From Chara braunii (Eukaryota > Streptophyta > Charophyceae > Charales > Characeae): 64,000 bases of DNA. Positions within the stretch are counted from its first letter, which is position 1; each line of letters starts with the position of its first letter. The DNA lies in contig BFEA01000322.1 in NCBI GenBank assembly GCA_003427395.1, positions 1,402,280 through 1,466,279 of the forward strand, read 5' to 3'. This document shows positions 33,240 through 45,108 of this stretch, one piece after another. Position numbers and translations under genes: made by a program. The notes beneath the pieces are model-generated. The model ran no database searches. It worked only from the letters and a program-made list of their open reading frames with translations, and was not told the origin of the DNA.

Positions 33240-35565
33240 ATAGGTCTCACTTAGTTATGGCTCTCTTCTTTCTCGAGCCCTTTTTCCTTCCTCTTCCAAC
33301 CTCCCCCTGGCTATGGCAAGCTCCAACTATCAAGGCTATGGAGTTCTCCCCTCTAAGAGGGTTGAATGGGCTCCTCCAAGCCTCTCTCTCTCCCCCACAG
33401 CCTGGGGCCTATGGCGGACCACCTCCTTGGGCCACCACCACTCTCACTAGCTCCAATGGCCGCCCTCACTAGCCTGCAGCTTCCTCCAAGCCTCCCTACT
33501 GGCAACGGTTCCCCTCCTCTCACTCGAAGTGAGTAGAGTGCTACTATGAGCTCACTTGGGCAGCCTGGGTACTCCTCATGCAAATGTGAGTGTGGCGGTA
33601 TCGGTGCAAATACCCTTACAAGGGTATCCATCCTGGTTTTTGTAAGTGACAAAAAATAGGTTTGGTTTAAAATTTACGTTATTCCGTGCGAAGCGCGGGC
33701 TATGTCTGTTGTTTGTGTTGACTAGATGGTTGACTAGAGCAGAGAGTGTGTGGGCGCGCAGGCTTGAGGCGCGCGTGATTTTTATTTTTTGACAACTGAA
33801 GGGCCGGTGTGATCGCCGACTTGATTTTGTTTATTTACTGATTAAAACTAGGATTAAAAAGATTGTCTCATTGATTGACGTGTTTGCTTGCGACTTGTGC
33901 GTACGTGTGAAAGACGACGTTGACAACAAGGTGGTTCTGAAAGTGCTTCGGTAGGACAGCGCGCCGCGCAGTATCGGGTTATTTTAGGTGTTCGTCAAAA
34001 TTAGACCCAGACTTGGCCCTAGCATTATTGGTTACGGCGTCGGACTTTCATTGAGGAGATTCAGGGATCGAGATTAAGCGGTGACGAAATGAGAATAATA
34101 GGATAGGGCGAGGGCCTCACGGGGCTATCCCCTTAGGCATTGCCGTCAGCGGCGCCGGAATGGTGTTAGTGTTTTCTTTTCTGGTTTGTCATGCTCTAGC
34201 GATTAAAAGTTTTGAATACTTTGTTGTATTATTATCTCGCCCCGGCACTCCCTGACAAGGGTGCCCCGCTGGATTTGGAGGTCGACGGTCAAGGGCTTTG
34301 AGCGCGAGCCTCTATTTCGTTAACCCACGGGTTCCTCGCGTGGTTAGAATGCTAGTGAAGGGCCTTGGTCCCGCTGCTTTGAGACACAGATCGAGGAAGT
34401 CGACGGGCATGTGAGCCGGTGGGTGGTTAGCCCATGAAGCGGAAGAAACCTGAATGGCAGGGTTGCTTCAAGGGCACCGTCGGCCAGCCGCGATCTGCCG
34501 CGAGGGTTTGATTGTGGGTATGCCGACGGGATCCGTAAGATAATGGATCGTGCCCAGTCAAAGGGGCCTTAAAACGGCCCGAGGCACTGTCGGAGGACTG
34601 CAGCGGTGTCACGGCCAGCTACGGATCGCGGGGAACCTGGCCTCCAAAGTTCTCATTTGAATATTGGCTACTATCGGGGCCCAAGTGGCTGGGCTTGCAA
34701 TAGGTCCGCGCCCCCAATTTTGTTCATTGCTATGAAAATGCGTAAGTGCGGACAATGGAGACCCATAGCGGTGGCAAACCTGGCTCGGGCGGACCGCTGC
34801 AGAAAAGGGGGGATTCCTTGTGGAAATCCACAACGGTATTGCTGCATACCGATCGTCGGGCAGTATAGGGGCAGAGGATTGTCGGACCGTCCAGAAGTTG
34901 CTCCTCACATAAGTTCTCCTCGGGGTAGCGGAGCACGACGCACGAGTCATTCATCAGCCTGAGGATCGGGGCGAAAGGTAGCTTGGACCGATCGACGACT
35001 GCCTGGCCTCAGAAGCGCTATTAAGGAATCGGAGTTGCCCGCCAAGCTGATGCACTGATGAAGGAAGACTGCACTTGGACACCATGTTGCGCCAGGTGCA
35101 TTTAGAAGTAGATGGTGAAGATGGCAGTGGGAAGGGAGTTGGCGCGGGAGGAGAAAGCTATGTCCCGCCCGTTTCTCGACCAAAATGAGCGGGGAAAAGT
35201 GCTGGACTGGGATTTTGAAAGCGGGCGAGCACGAATCCGTGGTCAGTTTTGGGAGTAGGTTAGTCGATAGGGAGATAGAAGATAAAGTGGCTGCGCGGAG
35301 GTAGAGCGAAGGAGGAGATATGGCTGTTGCAAGAAGAAAGAACTCGATATCTCCCCCAATTCATAACAGAAACGGGCAAGGTAAGAGGCAATTTGGGGGT
35401 TTTTACCTCGGGCGAATCGCATGGTAAGGTTACAATTAGTGGAAAAGTAGTAGAGTGAAAGATAGGAGAGGTAGAGAGTGTGTCGAGCTATGGAGATGGC
35501 GGAAGAATGGGAGTGAAAGTTGTTTTACTTGGTCGTATCTTGATCGTTTTCGACGGAATTAGATG
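33240..35565. other. mostly unassigned; weak minus-strand coding signals
   Basis: 33240-33660 is pyrimidine-rich on the plus strand with several GCTATGG words. From 33660 the composition changes and I recognise no repeat family. Minus-strand frames at 34730-34954 and 34947-35183 look protein-like in part and overlap at an AG that could be a splice acceptor (GATCCTCAG then GCTGATGAATGAC), but no domain is recognisable. Confidence 0.25.
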
Positions 35566-36102
35566 CTAAATAGAAGTTTTAACCATTCTGAGCGGATTGA
35601 CGACGCCAGATATCTGATGTGGGGAGCGGTCTGCTCGGTACGAGGGATGGGGGATGCACGTGGGGCTGGTACGTTTCGGCAGGAATTTCTGATCGTATTC
35701 GTAATATCGGTTTAGCTCCTGCTCCTGGAGGTCGTCGTTAGGCCCCAAGTGTAGTTGTTGGCGGCCATCGTACTGACCGTAAATAATCATAGGCTTTTTC
35801 CTCGTAGTTGTAGTGCTCACGTAGGTAAGCTCCAGGATCGATTCCTTGCTGAGACTATTATCTGACCATCGCGGTGTATCTTCTTGTATATTAGTGGTAG
35901 ATTCATTCTCGTTTTGCATACTTGGAAGATGGCGGAGCGTGACCCACTGTCGCACATCTTGGCTTGCTTCCCCGATCGTCTTCTTCGGGGTTGAGGCAGT
36001 CGTACTGATTCGAGTATGGCTTGTGGCACTCATCGTAGCAGCTGACGCATCTTCCCGTACCCCGGCATAAGATTCATACTGGGCCAGTACGGGAACGGAC
36101 AC
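35566..36102 (-). CDS. hypothetical protein (possible exon)
   Basis: 178-codon frame, Ser/Thr-rich at the N-terminus (TSHTRISTTASTPKKTIGEA), then mixed charged sequence (KPMIIYGQYDGRQQLHLGP, LQEQELNRYYEYDQKFLPKR). No domain recognised, no transmembrane segment. It lies in one of the few stretches not assigned to a mobile element. A second minus-strand frame (36074-36301) overlaps its start. It could be a host exon or a decayed element. Confidence 0.3.
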   Translation of the reverse strand: MSVPVLAQYESYAGVREDASAATMSATSHTRISTTASTPKKTIGEASQDVRQWVTLRHLPSMQNENESTTNIQEDTPRWSDNSLSKESILELTYVSTTTTRKKPMIIYGQYDGRQQLHLGPNDDLQEQELNRYYEYDQKFLPKRTSPTCIPHPSYRADRSPHQISGVVNPLRMVKTSI

Positions 36103-36402
36103 AGTGGAGAGAGGTGAGCTGGAGCGGATGTACCTTTCCGTGTTGTGGCAGAAGATTCATCCAGGTTTTGCTCCTCTTGTTGGTGGAAGTAGTACGAGGC
36201 AAGCTACAGGGGACTGTGACATGGCACAAACCGGCATTGCATCTGCTAGGAACGAATGCTGCTGTTAAGACTGGGAAGTTGTTCGCTTCCTCCGTCGGCA
36301 TGTTGGCTCTGCATGCGACTACACCGTGATGGCGTTGTCTTTGTTTTTTAGCACGCCTTATGTCTGGGCGAACTGTTGGTAATTGCGGGGACTACAGGGA
36401 GC

Positions 36403-36784
36403 TCACCGTAGGGAGCAGTCGGGTGCACTAAATTGACAGGAGCAGGGACTGAGAAAAAGGAGAGGCAAAGGAAAGGACGGGCTACGGGTCTGGAGACTTA
36501 CCTGTTCAGCCAGCTCGCAACCCTCTTGGACGTACGAAGCGATGAGGAGTGGATCGTGGGGTAGTAAGCTGCCTGCTGACCGGTGTAGGGCCCGACTCGT
36601 CGAGCGGCACAGCAACAAACCAACCTCCCAAGCTGCAGATTTGCCTGTTGGCCAAGGTGCCATTCATCCCATCAACTTGCACAGTGACGAGCCAGCACGC
36701 TTGGGGCCACGGGCTCGGCAGAGCGACTGGGTCTTCTGAAAAGGAGATAGTGCTGCGATTTGGAGAATCTTGAGGATGGGTCAA
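36403..36784 (-). CDS. possible spliced exon, unknown product
   Basis: Minus-strand sequence reading LIASYVQEGCELAEQ ends at a strong donor (CAG|GTAAGT) near 36503. The overlapping frame 36784-36506 (TVQVDGMNGTLANRQICSLG) also looks protein-like, so the frame is undecided. No homology recognised. Confidence 0.25.
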
Positions 36785-37355
36785 TTGCTTCAGCAGTTTG
36801 ACTTTGGTTTGACCAGCGATTGTGCGTTTTGGCCATCATTGCGGGGCCCTCAGGCGCATGAAGATTACAAGGCCCTCTCCTGGGAGTTGAGTTTGTCCCT
36901 CTCCTGCATCTCGAGAGTCTCAAACCCCTCATTATGTCCTTCTTACTCTCAGTCTAGTCCTGTTCCGAGAGGAAGGCAGCAGGCGGGATTGCAACCCGTA
37001 GGATTGCAGCAAGACTCTGTGGGGAGTCAACCCACCGATTGCGGGAGCTCTGCCGAAACTCAGGAGGAGTTTTGGAGGCAGAGAATTGAAAGGTAATCAT
37101 TGCTTCCCCTCTATAAACCCAGTTATAACCCATTATGTGTATTCCTTATTATGTTTTGACTGAGTATATTGAGTGCACCCCTACTTTTACTTTTCAGTTT
37201 GACTTTCAGGACACAAACCAGACTAAGTAAAGGAATGTATGTGCAATGTCAGTTTCAGTTTTATTGTTTGACTGAAAGCAGATTGTGGGATTGCGTCTGG
37301 GGGAAAGGATGGGAGAAAGGTTGTATTGCTTGTGTCTGACTGGGTCACCCAAAGG

Positions 37356-37795
37356 CTGGGTAAGTCTCCATAAGTTTGGGGAGGCCCAGTGCTATGTTTA
37401 TTTTGAATTGCCTGGAGGACCAGACATGTTCCATAAGTTTGGTGGTCTGGTTGCTCTGATTTGTGAGGGTTGACTGTGATTGACTTTCAGGGACCAAGCA
37501 TGTTCCGTAAGTTTAGGTGGCTTGGTCGCCTTGTTTAATTTGGGTTTCCTTTAGTTTCTTTAGTTTATGAACGAGGAGGTCTGAGCATGTTCCATAAGTT
37601 TTGGTGGCTCAGCCTCTTCCTGCTTTGGTTTTAAGAGAAATGAACCAGGCTGAGGACCAAGATATGTTCCATAAGTATGGGTGGTCTTGGTCCAATGCCA
37701 CGCACATGTTGGAACCAAAAGGTTATAACTTGGCTATATTTTACTACTATTCTATCTATGAACTGGCGGTTCCATAAGTTTGGGTGGTCTGACTA
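37356..37795 (+). repeat. array of hairpins with a constant loop and varying stems
   Basis: Six copies of a TTCCATAAGTTTGGGTGG core at 37368, 37431, 37505, 37592, 37669 and 37772 (spacing 63-103). The first five are flanked by arms that differ between copies yet pair within each: CTGGG/CCCAG, ACCAGAC/GTCTGGT, GACCAAGC/GCTTGGTC, CTGAGC/GCTCAG (plus GAGG/CCTC) and GGACCAAGA/TCTTGGTCC. The sixth, next to the R2-c breakpoint, has lost its arms. Confidence 0.8.
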
Positions 37796-37802
37796 TAGCT
37801 TA

Positions 37803-39163
37803 TCACCCCTTAGTGCTGGCAGTCTTTTTAAAGGCAGAAAAATTTTCTTCTTCTTTATTTGCGTCCGACTCATGGGCTGAAGAACAAGCTGTATCGGAGT
37901 CCTGTTCTTGGTCGTCACCCAGAGTGGGGTCATCCGCATCGGCTTCTTCTTCGGCCTCCAGCAGGTCATGCACAACAAAACGGTTGCTGCCCTTGAACCG
38001 TTTGCCGCCCATGGGCTTTTTGCTGCCCACCGTGCTAACGAGGTCCATAGCCTCCAGACTAACTACATCCTTCATTAAGGTGAGCCAGTCAGTGTATGCA
38101 ATGTAGTCCCTGCCCAGCCGACTAGTGAAGTTAGTTGGAACCGCGCCCTTAACCACATCCAAGCAAGATTGAGCGGACAATTCCAATCCAGGAGTGGCAA
38201 ACATCTTGCTTAGATAGGTCTGCAGGCTTTTCATGGAGCCATTCCACTTGCTGTGCTTTACTTTGTCAAGTTGAATCCTTGCTTTAGCAGCAACATGTGG
38301 GTCTTGGTATTGTGAGATAAGGAGATCTTCGAGGGAGGCAACCGGGGTGGTCCTTAGCCATTTGGCTAGTGCAGCCTTTGGGAACCCCGCCCGTGTCGCT
38401 TGGACTTCTAGGAAGCCCCGTACGACTGGCTCGACATTTATTCCCATTATTACCGCCTGGGTCTCAGTTTGAGTCCCCAGAATCTCAAAGTAGGCCCTCA
38501 TGGAGCCGATCTAGGACTCGATGTCTTCTTTGCCGTCGTACTTGGACGGTATTTGAACTGCCTTTCGGTCCACATAGGGACCAGCGTGGTTGGGACCAAC
38601 AGCAGCTGGTTCCAATCTTGGGGCTACAGCAGTTGCAGAAGTTCAGCAACAGTGGAATCTGCACCTGCTGCAGGTCCCGAAGGGGTTGCCATCACACTCG
38701 AAGAAGAGGTAGAAGAAGATACAGTAAGAGGGGCAGGCGTAGTTTCGATTGCAGCCTCAGATCCAAGGGGTAGAGGAAGAGGGTTGGCCACTTGGGCTTG
38801 TCGCAGGTCAGCCACCTCCTTTGTCAAGTCATGGTACTTGCGGGTCATATCAGTCAGATCATCCTGAAGAGTCTGCAGCTTTGCAAAGACTTCAACGATC
38901 TGAGTGGTATGGTCCTCAAGATTCCGGACTTGAACAAAGGTTGTAAGTATGGATTGCAACTGTTCCCCACACTGCTCTTCAGTCAGTGAGGGGACAGTCT
39001 CTAGGAGAGCCACTTGCCTTTTCAGCAAGGTCTCCTTCCTCTCCTTCTCTGACTCCTATTCTCTTTTGATTGCACTATCCAAGAGTGCTTGCAGATAAGG
39101 TTTCTCAGCGTCACTGGCTGCATCCAACAAGGCCCGCCATTGCGTTGAAGTAAGCTGGGCCAT
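37803..39163 (-). pseudogene. gag of R2-c, broken and truncated
   Basis: Begins MAQLTSTQWRALLDAASDAE at 39163. A TAG interrupts at about 39058, after which the frame runs 39028-38624 (coiled coil, then Ala/Thr/Ser-rich). After a shift comes the gag core; a TAG replaces the Trp of ESWISSMRSY seen in R2-a (TGG to TAG). The frame 38501-37803 then continues through HSKWNGSMKSLQTYLSKMF to an acidic stretch and FSAFKKTA, where it is cut off. No zinc knuckle remains. Confidence 0.75.
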
Positions 39164-40706
39164 TTTCGGACTGTCAGTATGGACAGGTGGGTCAGAGAGT
39201 CGCCAGTCAGCAAAAGAATCAATCAGACTTTCCAGAGGTTCACTCCCCTTCCCGCTTAGACGAACACTCCTTTTCCCAGTCCTTGCCCACTTCAGACAAT
39301 CACTTTTCGTCTCTCCCTGTTCTCTCTCCCTGTTCTCTCTCCCTGTTCTCTCTCCCTCCTCTCTCTCTCTCTTCTTTCAGATTGCGAGTCTCCACGAGCA
39401 TCGGAAATGAACTCAGAAAACAAACTTGAAAAGCTCAGAGAAGAGAAGGTAGAACTCCTAGCCGGAACGACATTTCTTTTGGAAGCAGAGAACAGCAAAA
39501 GAAACAGTCAAACTCAAAGAGAGGTCTGATCCAGCGACCCAGTTTGATCAGACTGCATACGAGGTCCTCTCCAATCTGACCAGCTCCGTGTCCGTACAGC
39601 AAATCAGACAACGAGTAACTAAATGCAACAATGGAGAATTGAGTGGTGTACAGGGTGCGAGTCAAGCCACGGATGGTGCAATCAGAAGACAAGCGAAACG
39701 TCAAAGCCAAGATCCCCTCGGCAGTGGGTGTCCTAATCCAAGAAGAATGAACTCATATCCCAGCCAAGAAGGCAAGAGGTCAATGCCTAACCGATTCGGG
39801 TCCAGAGGCTCTCCTTGTTTGGGCCTTGTCCCGCTGGGTCCCAAGGGTCCCACGTAGGTCTCAACCAGGTCCCAACCAAGAGGAGCCCCGCCTGAACTTA
39901 GTTCAGTCTCTACTGCACTGAAAAACGAAATTTCAACTTCTGGCAGAACCTACAGACTACAACCGTTCAGTGATGAAAAGACAAAGCACTATAGAAAGAC
40001 TCGGCATGTATAACAAGATACTTCATTTTCCATCCATCAGGTGAGTAGGTAGATCACATGCATTCAGTCACACAATCAAGACCACAGAGGAGTAGGAAAA
40101 GAAACCCAGAGTACCCCAGCAGGACAATCAATACCATACACACATACATGGGCATCCCGTAGGTGCTCGACACTTACCTGAGTGGCCTTGAGCTTCGAGA
40201 TGAAGAGAACTCACCCCCCTTCTCATGTGGTCCTCCTGACCCATCTAACGCTACCCCTACACTAGTGTCCTATCTCCTAGGAGGGTCTGACTCCAACACC
40301 CAAGTGCAACGCCGGATCCCCCGTCGATGCTGAAGAACAAAGTAGCAACTTGCANNCCGTTGATGCAGAATGGCCGCTGACCCTCAAGCTCGCCTACTTG
40401 AGGGCAGCCCTTAAGTTGCCAAGTGTCTCCCTTGATTCAGATTCCAGGTGCGAGTGCCTCTCACTGTCGCCTCTCTCAAATCGCCGCATGAAGTCTCCTC
40501 GAAATGTCTTGCCACCCCAATCTCACTCTCACCCAACCTGGTTAGGTTCTATGTTGACCCCACATGACCTAACCAGGTGGGGGCAGCTTCCCTTAGCCAC
40601 GCTGCGCCACTTCCCTCAACCAACCAAGCCTAACCGTAAGTGTTGCCCTCAACCACTTAGGTTAGGGTTAGGGCAGCAAAGTCAACTCTCACCAGCAAGT
40701 AGAATC

Positions 40707-40720
40707 CACTCCGATACCAA
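40707..40720 (-). promoter_or_regulatory. primer-binding site of R2-c
   Basis: Minus strand TTGGTATCGGAGTGG directly inside the LTR, followed by the same GATTCTACTT and GAGAGTTGACTTTG as in R2-a. Confidence 0.75.
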
Positions 40721-41823
40721 TGTTATGACCCTGGCCAATTTCGAGATACGCATCCATCAGAAGGTACAATGCCATCCAATTGCAGAAAGAAATGAATGAA
40801 CTTGAGAGGAGAGAGAGAGGATTAGAAGAAGAAGAAGAAGTAAGAAAGATGAAGAAGAAAATGTACACCAGCAAAGACAATGACAAGGCTCTTCTTCTTC
40901 GCCCAACAATCTCCTCCTCCTTATCTCCCCCTCCTCTTATTCATACAAGAAATCATAATACAATGTTGAATGACTGGTCCTGAATCAATGTCCGAGTCCC
41001 TCTTCTACTGCAGGTATCACTCAAGGTCCACCATAGCCATAACCGCCTCTCCCACTCTTCACTCTCATAGCCAGGTAAGTACCCCTGGTGCTCCTCCCCC
41101 TTCCTCCTTCCTTCCTCCTTCTTCCTCCCTCTAGTCCTTCTTCTTCCTCCCCAGCAGCGCAGCTCCAACCCAGCGCTGCTCCCTCCAGCGCTCCACCAGT
41201 GTGTCGCCAAACTTGCACACCGAAAAAGAGGCCAGGTCTTCCGCCCGGCCTGAAGATATAGCGGCCTGCTTTGCCTCTTGGGCGGTGACTTCCAGGCTGC
41301 TGGCCTTCCCAACCAACCGGTACCTCCTCCTTTTTCGGAGGGAAACATCATTGCAGACTCTGATATTGCCTCTACAGGCCCTAGACTCAGACTGGTACCC
41401 GCTAGACCTAGCCTACACTGCCGGCCTCTAAAAATGCCACTTTTGTCTTCTTCTGCTCGGCCTCCGGTACCTGCATATTTACCCCCCTGCCGGGTGCGGT
41501 ACCGGCCTACCCGCTACTTTGAGTGCTTTTCCCCCGCTGCAACCCTTCGAAGCCACGGCCAGAGGTAAGTACCGGCCCTGAGGGCCCAACGAATGAACAA
41601 GTGCCCTGGCGGGCCACACACACACACACTCATACCAACCAGCACTCAGACAGGCACAGTCACACACACGCAAGCCAACCAGCACTCAGACAGACATGCA
41701 GTCCAGCAAGCACACACACACACACAGACTTAGCAGGCGGGGAACTCAGTAGGGCATTCAGTCTATGAGCAAAACTCAGAAATCAGCTGTGTGTTTCAGT
41801 CCGTGTTTGGACGGGTTATCACA
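40721..41823 (-). repeat. 5' LTR of R2-c
   Basis: 1103 bp. The minus strand starts TGTGATAACCCG and ends GGTCATAACA. Related to 8012-9370 but shorter, with CA-repeat variation near 41610-41730. Confidence 0.8.
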
Positions 41824-42890
41824 AAGCAAGAAAGAACAAAGGCCGAGGTTATTACACTACTCCGTGCGCGGTGGAAGAGAAGAGAGCTCATGAAGAAGTC
41901 ACTGGATGAACTACTGGAGATGGAGATTTCCGTTAAAACTTTGACATCCCAAAGAGACAGACAGATCATACGCGGCATTCTCACACGAACACTAAAAAGG
42001 AAATTTGGTGTCAATCCGAGGGTATGGCTCACAGCGAAGATTCCATATAATCCATCTGTTAATAAATCAAAAATAAAGTCCGTGTTGAGTGACTGGGTTG
42101 GGACAAGGATCAAGAACATAAAACTGGGTGGAATCCTGAGGCAGCGGGTCAGGGTGGTTTGGGATAAAGCTCCCACTATCGCTGACATCCTGCACAATCA
42201 GAAGTCGTATGCTAAGGAGCAGCTTGTGGTCTGCCCTTGCAAGAACTTCAACCTTCCCAAAGTTAATGGGCATGTCAGGACTCGACTCAGTGATCTCGAT
42301 AAAATTTCATATTTTCTCTGTAATTCAAAAAGCTCTCCAACTCCGGGAGGAATGGCCGGTAGAATTGACATTAATAAGGCTTGCAACGTTGCCATTGCTC
42401 TTCTGAAGGCAATGGGCTTGATTCACATCCAAGAACGTGTATGCATTCATTTGTACCAAGAAAGTAGGGGTGCTCAAGATCAGAAGGATGGGGTGGTCAG
42501 CACTGAGTATATCTATGGGATCAAGAAAGCACTGGATGGGCTGGTGCTTTCCCCAGCAGACATAAACAGTGCTGAAACGATTATTGAGTGTCCAACAAGA
42601 TACATGAAAGGCGTGGATGATATGTTTAATTCTAATTGCAGCTACGAAAAGGTTGAAAAATCAGAGCCACAAATTCTAGCAAATATGAGGTGCGACTACA
42701 AAGAGAAGAAACTGAACAAGATTGCCAACTGGGATGGGAAAGGGAATTTACAAAATGCCTATGTCATTGCAAGGGATAAATCTGGAGAAACGAAGACCTA
42801 TTGTCCCCACCTTCTCCAACCCCGCAAGGACTCTGTTTGGCTACCTTAGTAAATTTCTGCATTTTTTTATGAAGAACCAAAAAATGATAA
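41824..42890 (+). pseudogene. PLE-A, linker (CxC) and RT fingers part
   Basis: One open frame to 42849, close to PLE-B 56327-57370. It holds the CPCKN motif (CxC at 42232-42240), the long insertion region (KALDGLVLSPADIN, NCSYEKVEKSEPQI) and the start of RT motifs. Near 42800 the frame shifts relative to PLE-B (KRRPIVPTFSNPARTLFGYL). The 5' side with the GIY-YIG domain is missing, cut by the R2-c LTR. R1-c is inserted at 42890, splitting the RT. The other half resumes at 51893. Confidence 0.75.
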
Positions 42891-43523
42891 TGAAACGGTT
42901 TTCACCTTTTGCAGCAGCAGATGCAGATCCCAGGGTTCGATCCCTAGACCTCCCCCTACCCATGTACAGTATCTGTGTAGACCCGAGAGTTGAACCTGTG
43001 ACCTGTGTATTCGTAGACAGTTGGTAGGTCTGTCGTAGGTCTGTAGCTAGCAGGGGTTCGATCTGTAGATCTATAGAGTAGAAGTCTTAGCGAGTTCCAG
43101 AAGTCTAGCTGTAGTCCTTCTAGAAGGTCGGCAAGTGGGCAAGTGGTCAAGTGGCGAGGCAAGTGGTGGACTAAACTGCAGTGCAATCACAGTACGACCT
43201 CGGTAGGATAGCAGTGAGTCCTGGCGAGAGAGAAGGAGCTTAGCATAGCGATAGGGTAGAGGCAGCCATAGCTGCCATAGCCGTAGTTAGTGTGAAGTGT
43301 GTGTGTGTATGTGCGAGTGTTCAAAGTTACGCGTGTGGGATATCCAGGGTGGTCCGGTGTGTGTGAACAGCGAGTTGTTTGGGCGCTGAGTCGCCATAGC
43401 CAATTGAAAGTGAACTCGGATCTGGAAGCCATATCTCTGAGTTTTGAGTGGGCGCACGTCGCCAGTTTGCTGTGCTGTTGTTTACATGCATGAAAAGTGT
43501 GAACGAGAACGAGTCTGATTGCA
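42891..43523 (+). repeat. 5' LTR of R1-c, internally deleted
   Basis: 633 bp against 857 bp for the 3' LTR. About 224 bp is missing between GCAGTGAGTCC and GGCGAGAGAGAAGG (breakpoint near 43221). The missing part holds the TATA box in the 3' LTR, so the 5' promoter is probably crippled. Confidence 0.85.
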
Positions 43524-43524
43524 T

Positions 43525-43536
43525 TGGTATCGGAGC
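43525..43536 (+). promoter_or_regulatory. primer-binding site of R1-c
   Basis: TGGTATCGGAGC, the tRNA-iMet type, two bases after the LTR. Confidence 0.8.
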
Positions 43537-43680
43537 TGGTACCCGCTATTCCATGCGCGCCGTCGTGTGCAGAACCTGATGCGCCATAGCAGAGGTGGTC
43601 GCCGAAGGCTGTATTCCGCCATAGCGGACCTGAGGTTGGAGAAGCCGCCGCGCACCTGCAAGAAGACCACGCCGAAGAAG

Positions 43681-43683
43681 AAG

Positions 43684-43766
<83 letters not shown>

Positions 43767-44551
43767 GAGATAGAGAGAGCACAGAGAGAGAGGAGAGAGA
43801 NNNNNNNNNNNNNNNNNNNNNNNNNNNNNNNNNNNNNNNNNNNNNNNNNNNNNNNNNNNNNNNNNNNNNNNNNNNNNNNNNNNNNNNNNNNNNNNNNNNN
43901 NNNNNNNNNNNNNNNNNNNNNNNNNNNNNNNNNNNNNNNNNNNNNNNNNNNNNNNNNNNNNNNNNNNNNNNNNNNNNNNNNNNNNNNNNNNNNNNNNNNN
44001 NNNNNNNNNNNNNNNNNNNNNNNNNNNNNNNNNNNNNNNNNNNNNNNNNNNNNNNNNNNNNNNNNNNNNNNNNNNNNNNNNNNNNNNNNNNNNNNNNNNN
44101 NNNNNNNNNNNNNNNNNNNNNNNNNNNNNNNNNNNNNNNNNNNNNNNNNNNNNNNNNNNNNNNNNNNNNNNNNNNNNNNNNNNNNNNNNNNNNNNNNNNN
44201 NNNNNNNNNNNNNNNNNNNNNNNNNNNNNNNNNNNNNNNNNNNNNNNNNNNNNNNNNNNNNNNNNNNNNNNNNNNNNNNNNNNNNNNNNNNNNNNNNNNN
44301 NNNNNNNNNNNNNNNNNNNNNNNNNNNNNNNNNNNNNNNNNNNNNNNNNNNNNNNNNNNNNNNNNNNNNNNNNNNNNNNNNNNNNNNNNNNNNNNNNNNN
44401 NNNNNNNNNNNNNNNNNNNNNNNNNNNNNNNNNNNNNNNNNNNNNNNNNNNNNNNNNNNNNNNNNNNNNNNNNNNNNNNNNNNNNNNNNNNNNNNNNNNN
44501 NNNNNNNNNNNNNNNNNNNNNNNNNNNNNNNNNNNNNNNNNNNNNNNNNNN
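43681..44551. repeat. (GA)n microsatellite and 751-bp assembly gap
   Basis: GA tract 43681-43800 with a few interruptions, then N 43801-44551. It sits at the same leader position as the CT tract of R1-a. Confidence 0.95.
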
Positions 44552-45108
44552 AAAAAAGGAGAAGAAGAAGACAGCCGGGGTGAAAGGAGGCAAGGAAGGT
44601 GAAGGGAAGAAGAGGGTTGGCAAGGAAGAGGAGCCGGCAGCCATAGCTGACCGGAGGGTTGACCGAGAGGGTTGACCGAGAGGGTTGACCGGAGGTGTTG
44701 ACCGGTGGTTACCGGAATTGACCGGGGGTTGACCGGGGGCTGATAGCAGCGTTGATTGGCGTTGACCAAGACTTTGACCAAGCTGGAGCCGGTAACATCT
44801 CACCAAGCCTTCAGCCTACCCCTCGCCCTATGGATGTGCACACACCCCTTGGTACTTGCTGAGTCTGTCTGTCTATTCTTTCTGCATCGAGTCTCTTCTG
44901 TCCTAGGTGATAGTACTCTGTGGATGAAGGATAGGGTCTTGTTGACCAAACCCACACGGGATGAGTAGGGCTAAAAGTTGTGTCTGACGAGTCGACTGTG
45001 CCGGAGGTCAAACCCTCCCAAGGACCGGTACTGTGGGCTGCTCGGTGTGGCACGGTAGGCCTCGAAATCCAAGTTGTGGGCTGTACAACAGACCGTCTAA
45101 GTCTTGAG

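Larger units (their letters stand above)
37803..41823 (-). mobile_element. Ty3/gypsy chromovirus R2-c, 5' part
   Basis: Minus strand: LTR 40721-41823, primer-binding site, leader 39164-40706, gag 39163-37803. Homology to R2-a stops near 37803 within gag, so pol and the 3' LTR are missing. Its LTR abuts PLE-A at 41823/41824 and has removed the 5' part of that element. Confidence 0.8.

Noticed and set aside
32815-33243. Acidic 142-codon protein
   Set aside because: Composition dictated by a GAA tract; no conserved part.
33691-33730. Helitron 3' end (hairpin CCGTGC-GAA-GCGCGG followed by CTAG)
   Set aside because: CTAG is about 20 bases from the hairpin rather than next to it, and no 5' TC end or Rep/helicase was found.
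37356-37795. tRNA genes or attC-type sites in the hairpin array
   Set aside because: No cloverleaf, no CCA-type ends, no integrase context. Kept only as a structural repeat.
42827-42890. R1-c insertion with a 5-bp target duplication
   Set aside because: The fifth base differs on each side (GATAA versus ATAAT); only ATAA matches.
43525-43536. tRNA-Met gene fragment
   Set aside because: Only 12-15 bases match, directly inside LTRs: a primer-binding site, not a gene.
43187-44806. 539-codon minus-strand frame
   Set aside because: Mostly N and GA repeat, antisense to the R1-c leader.
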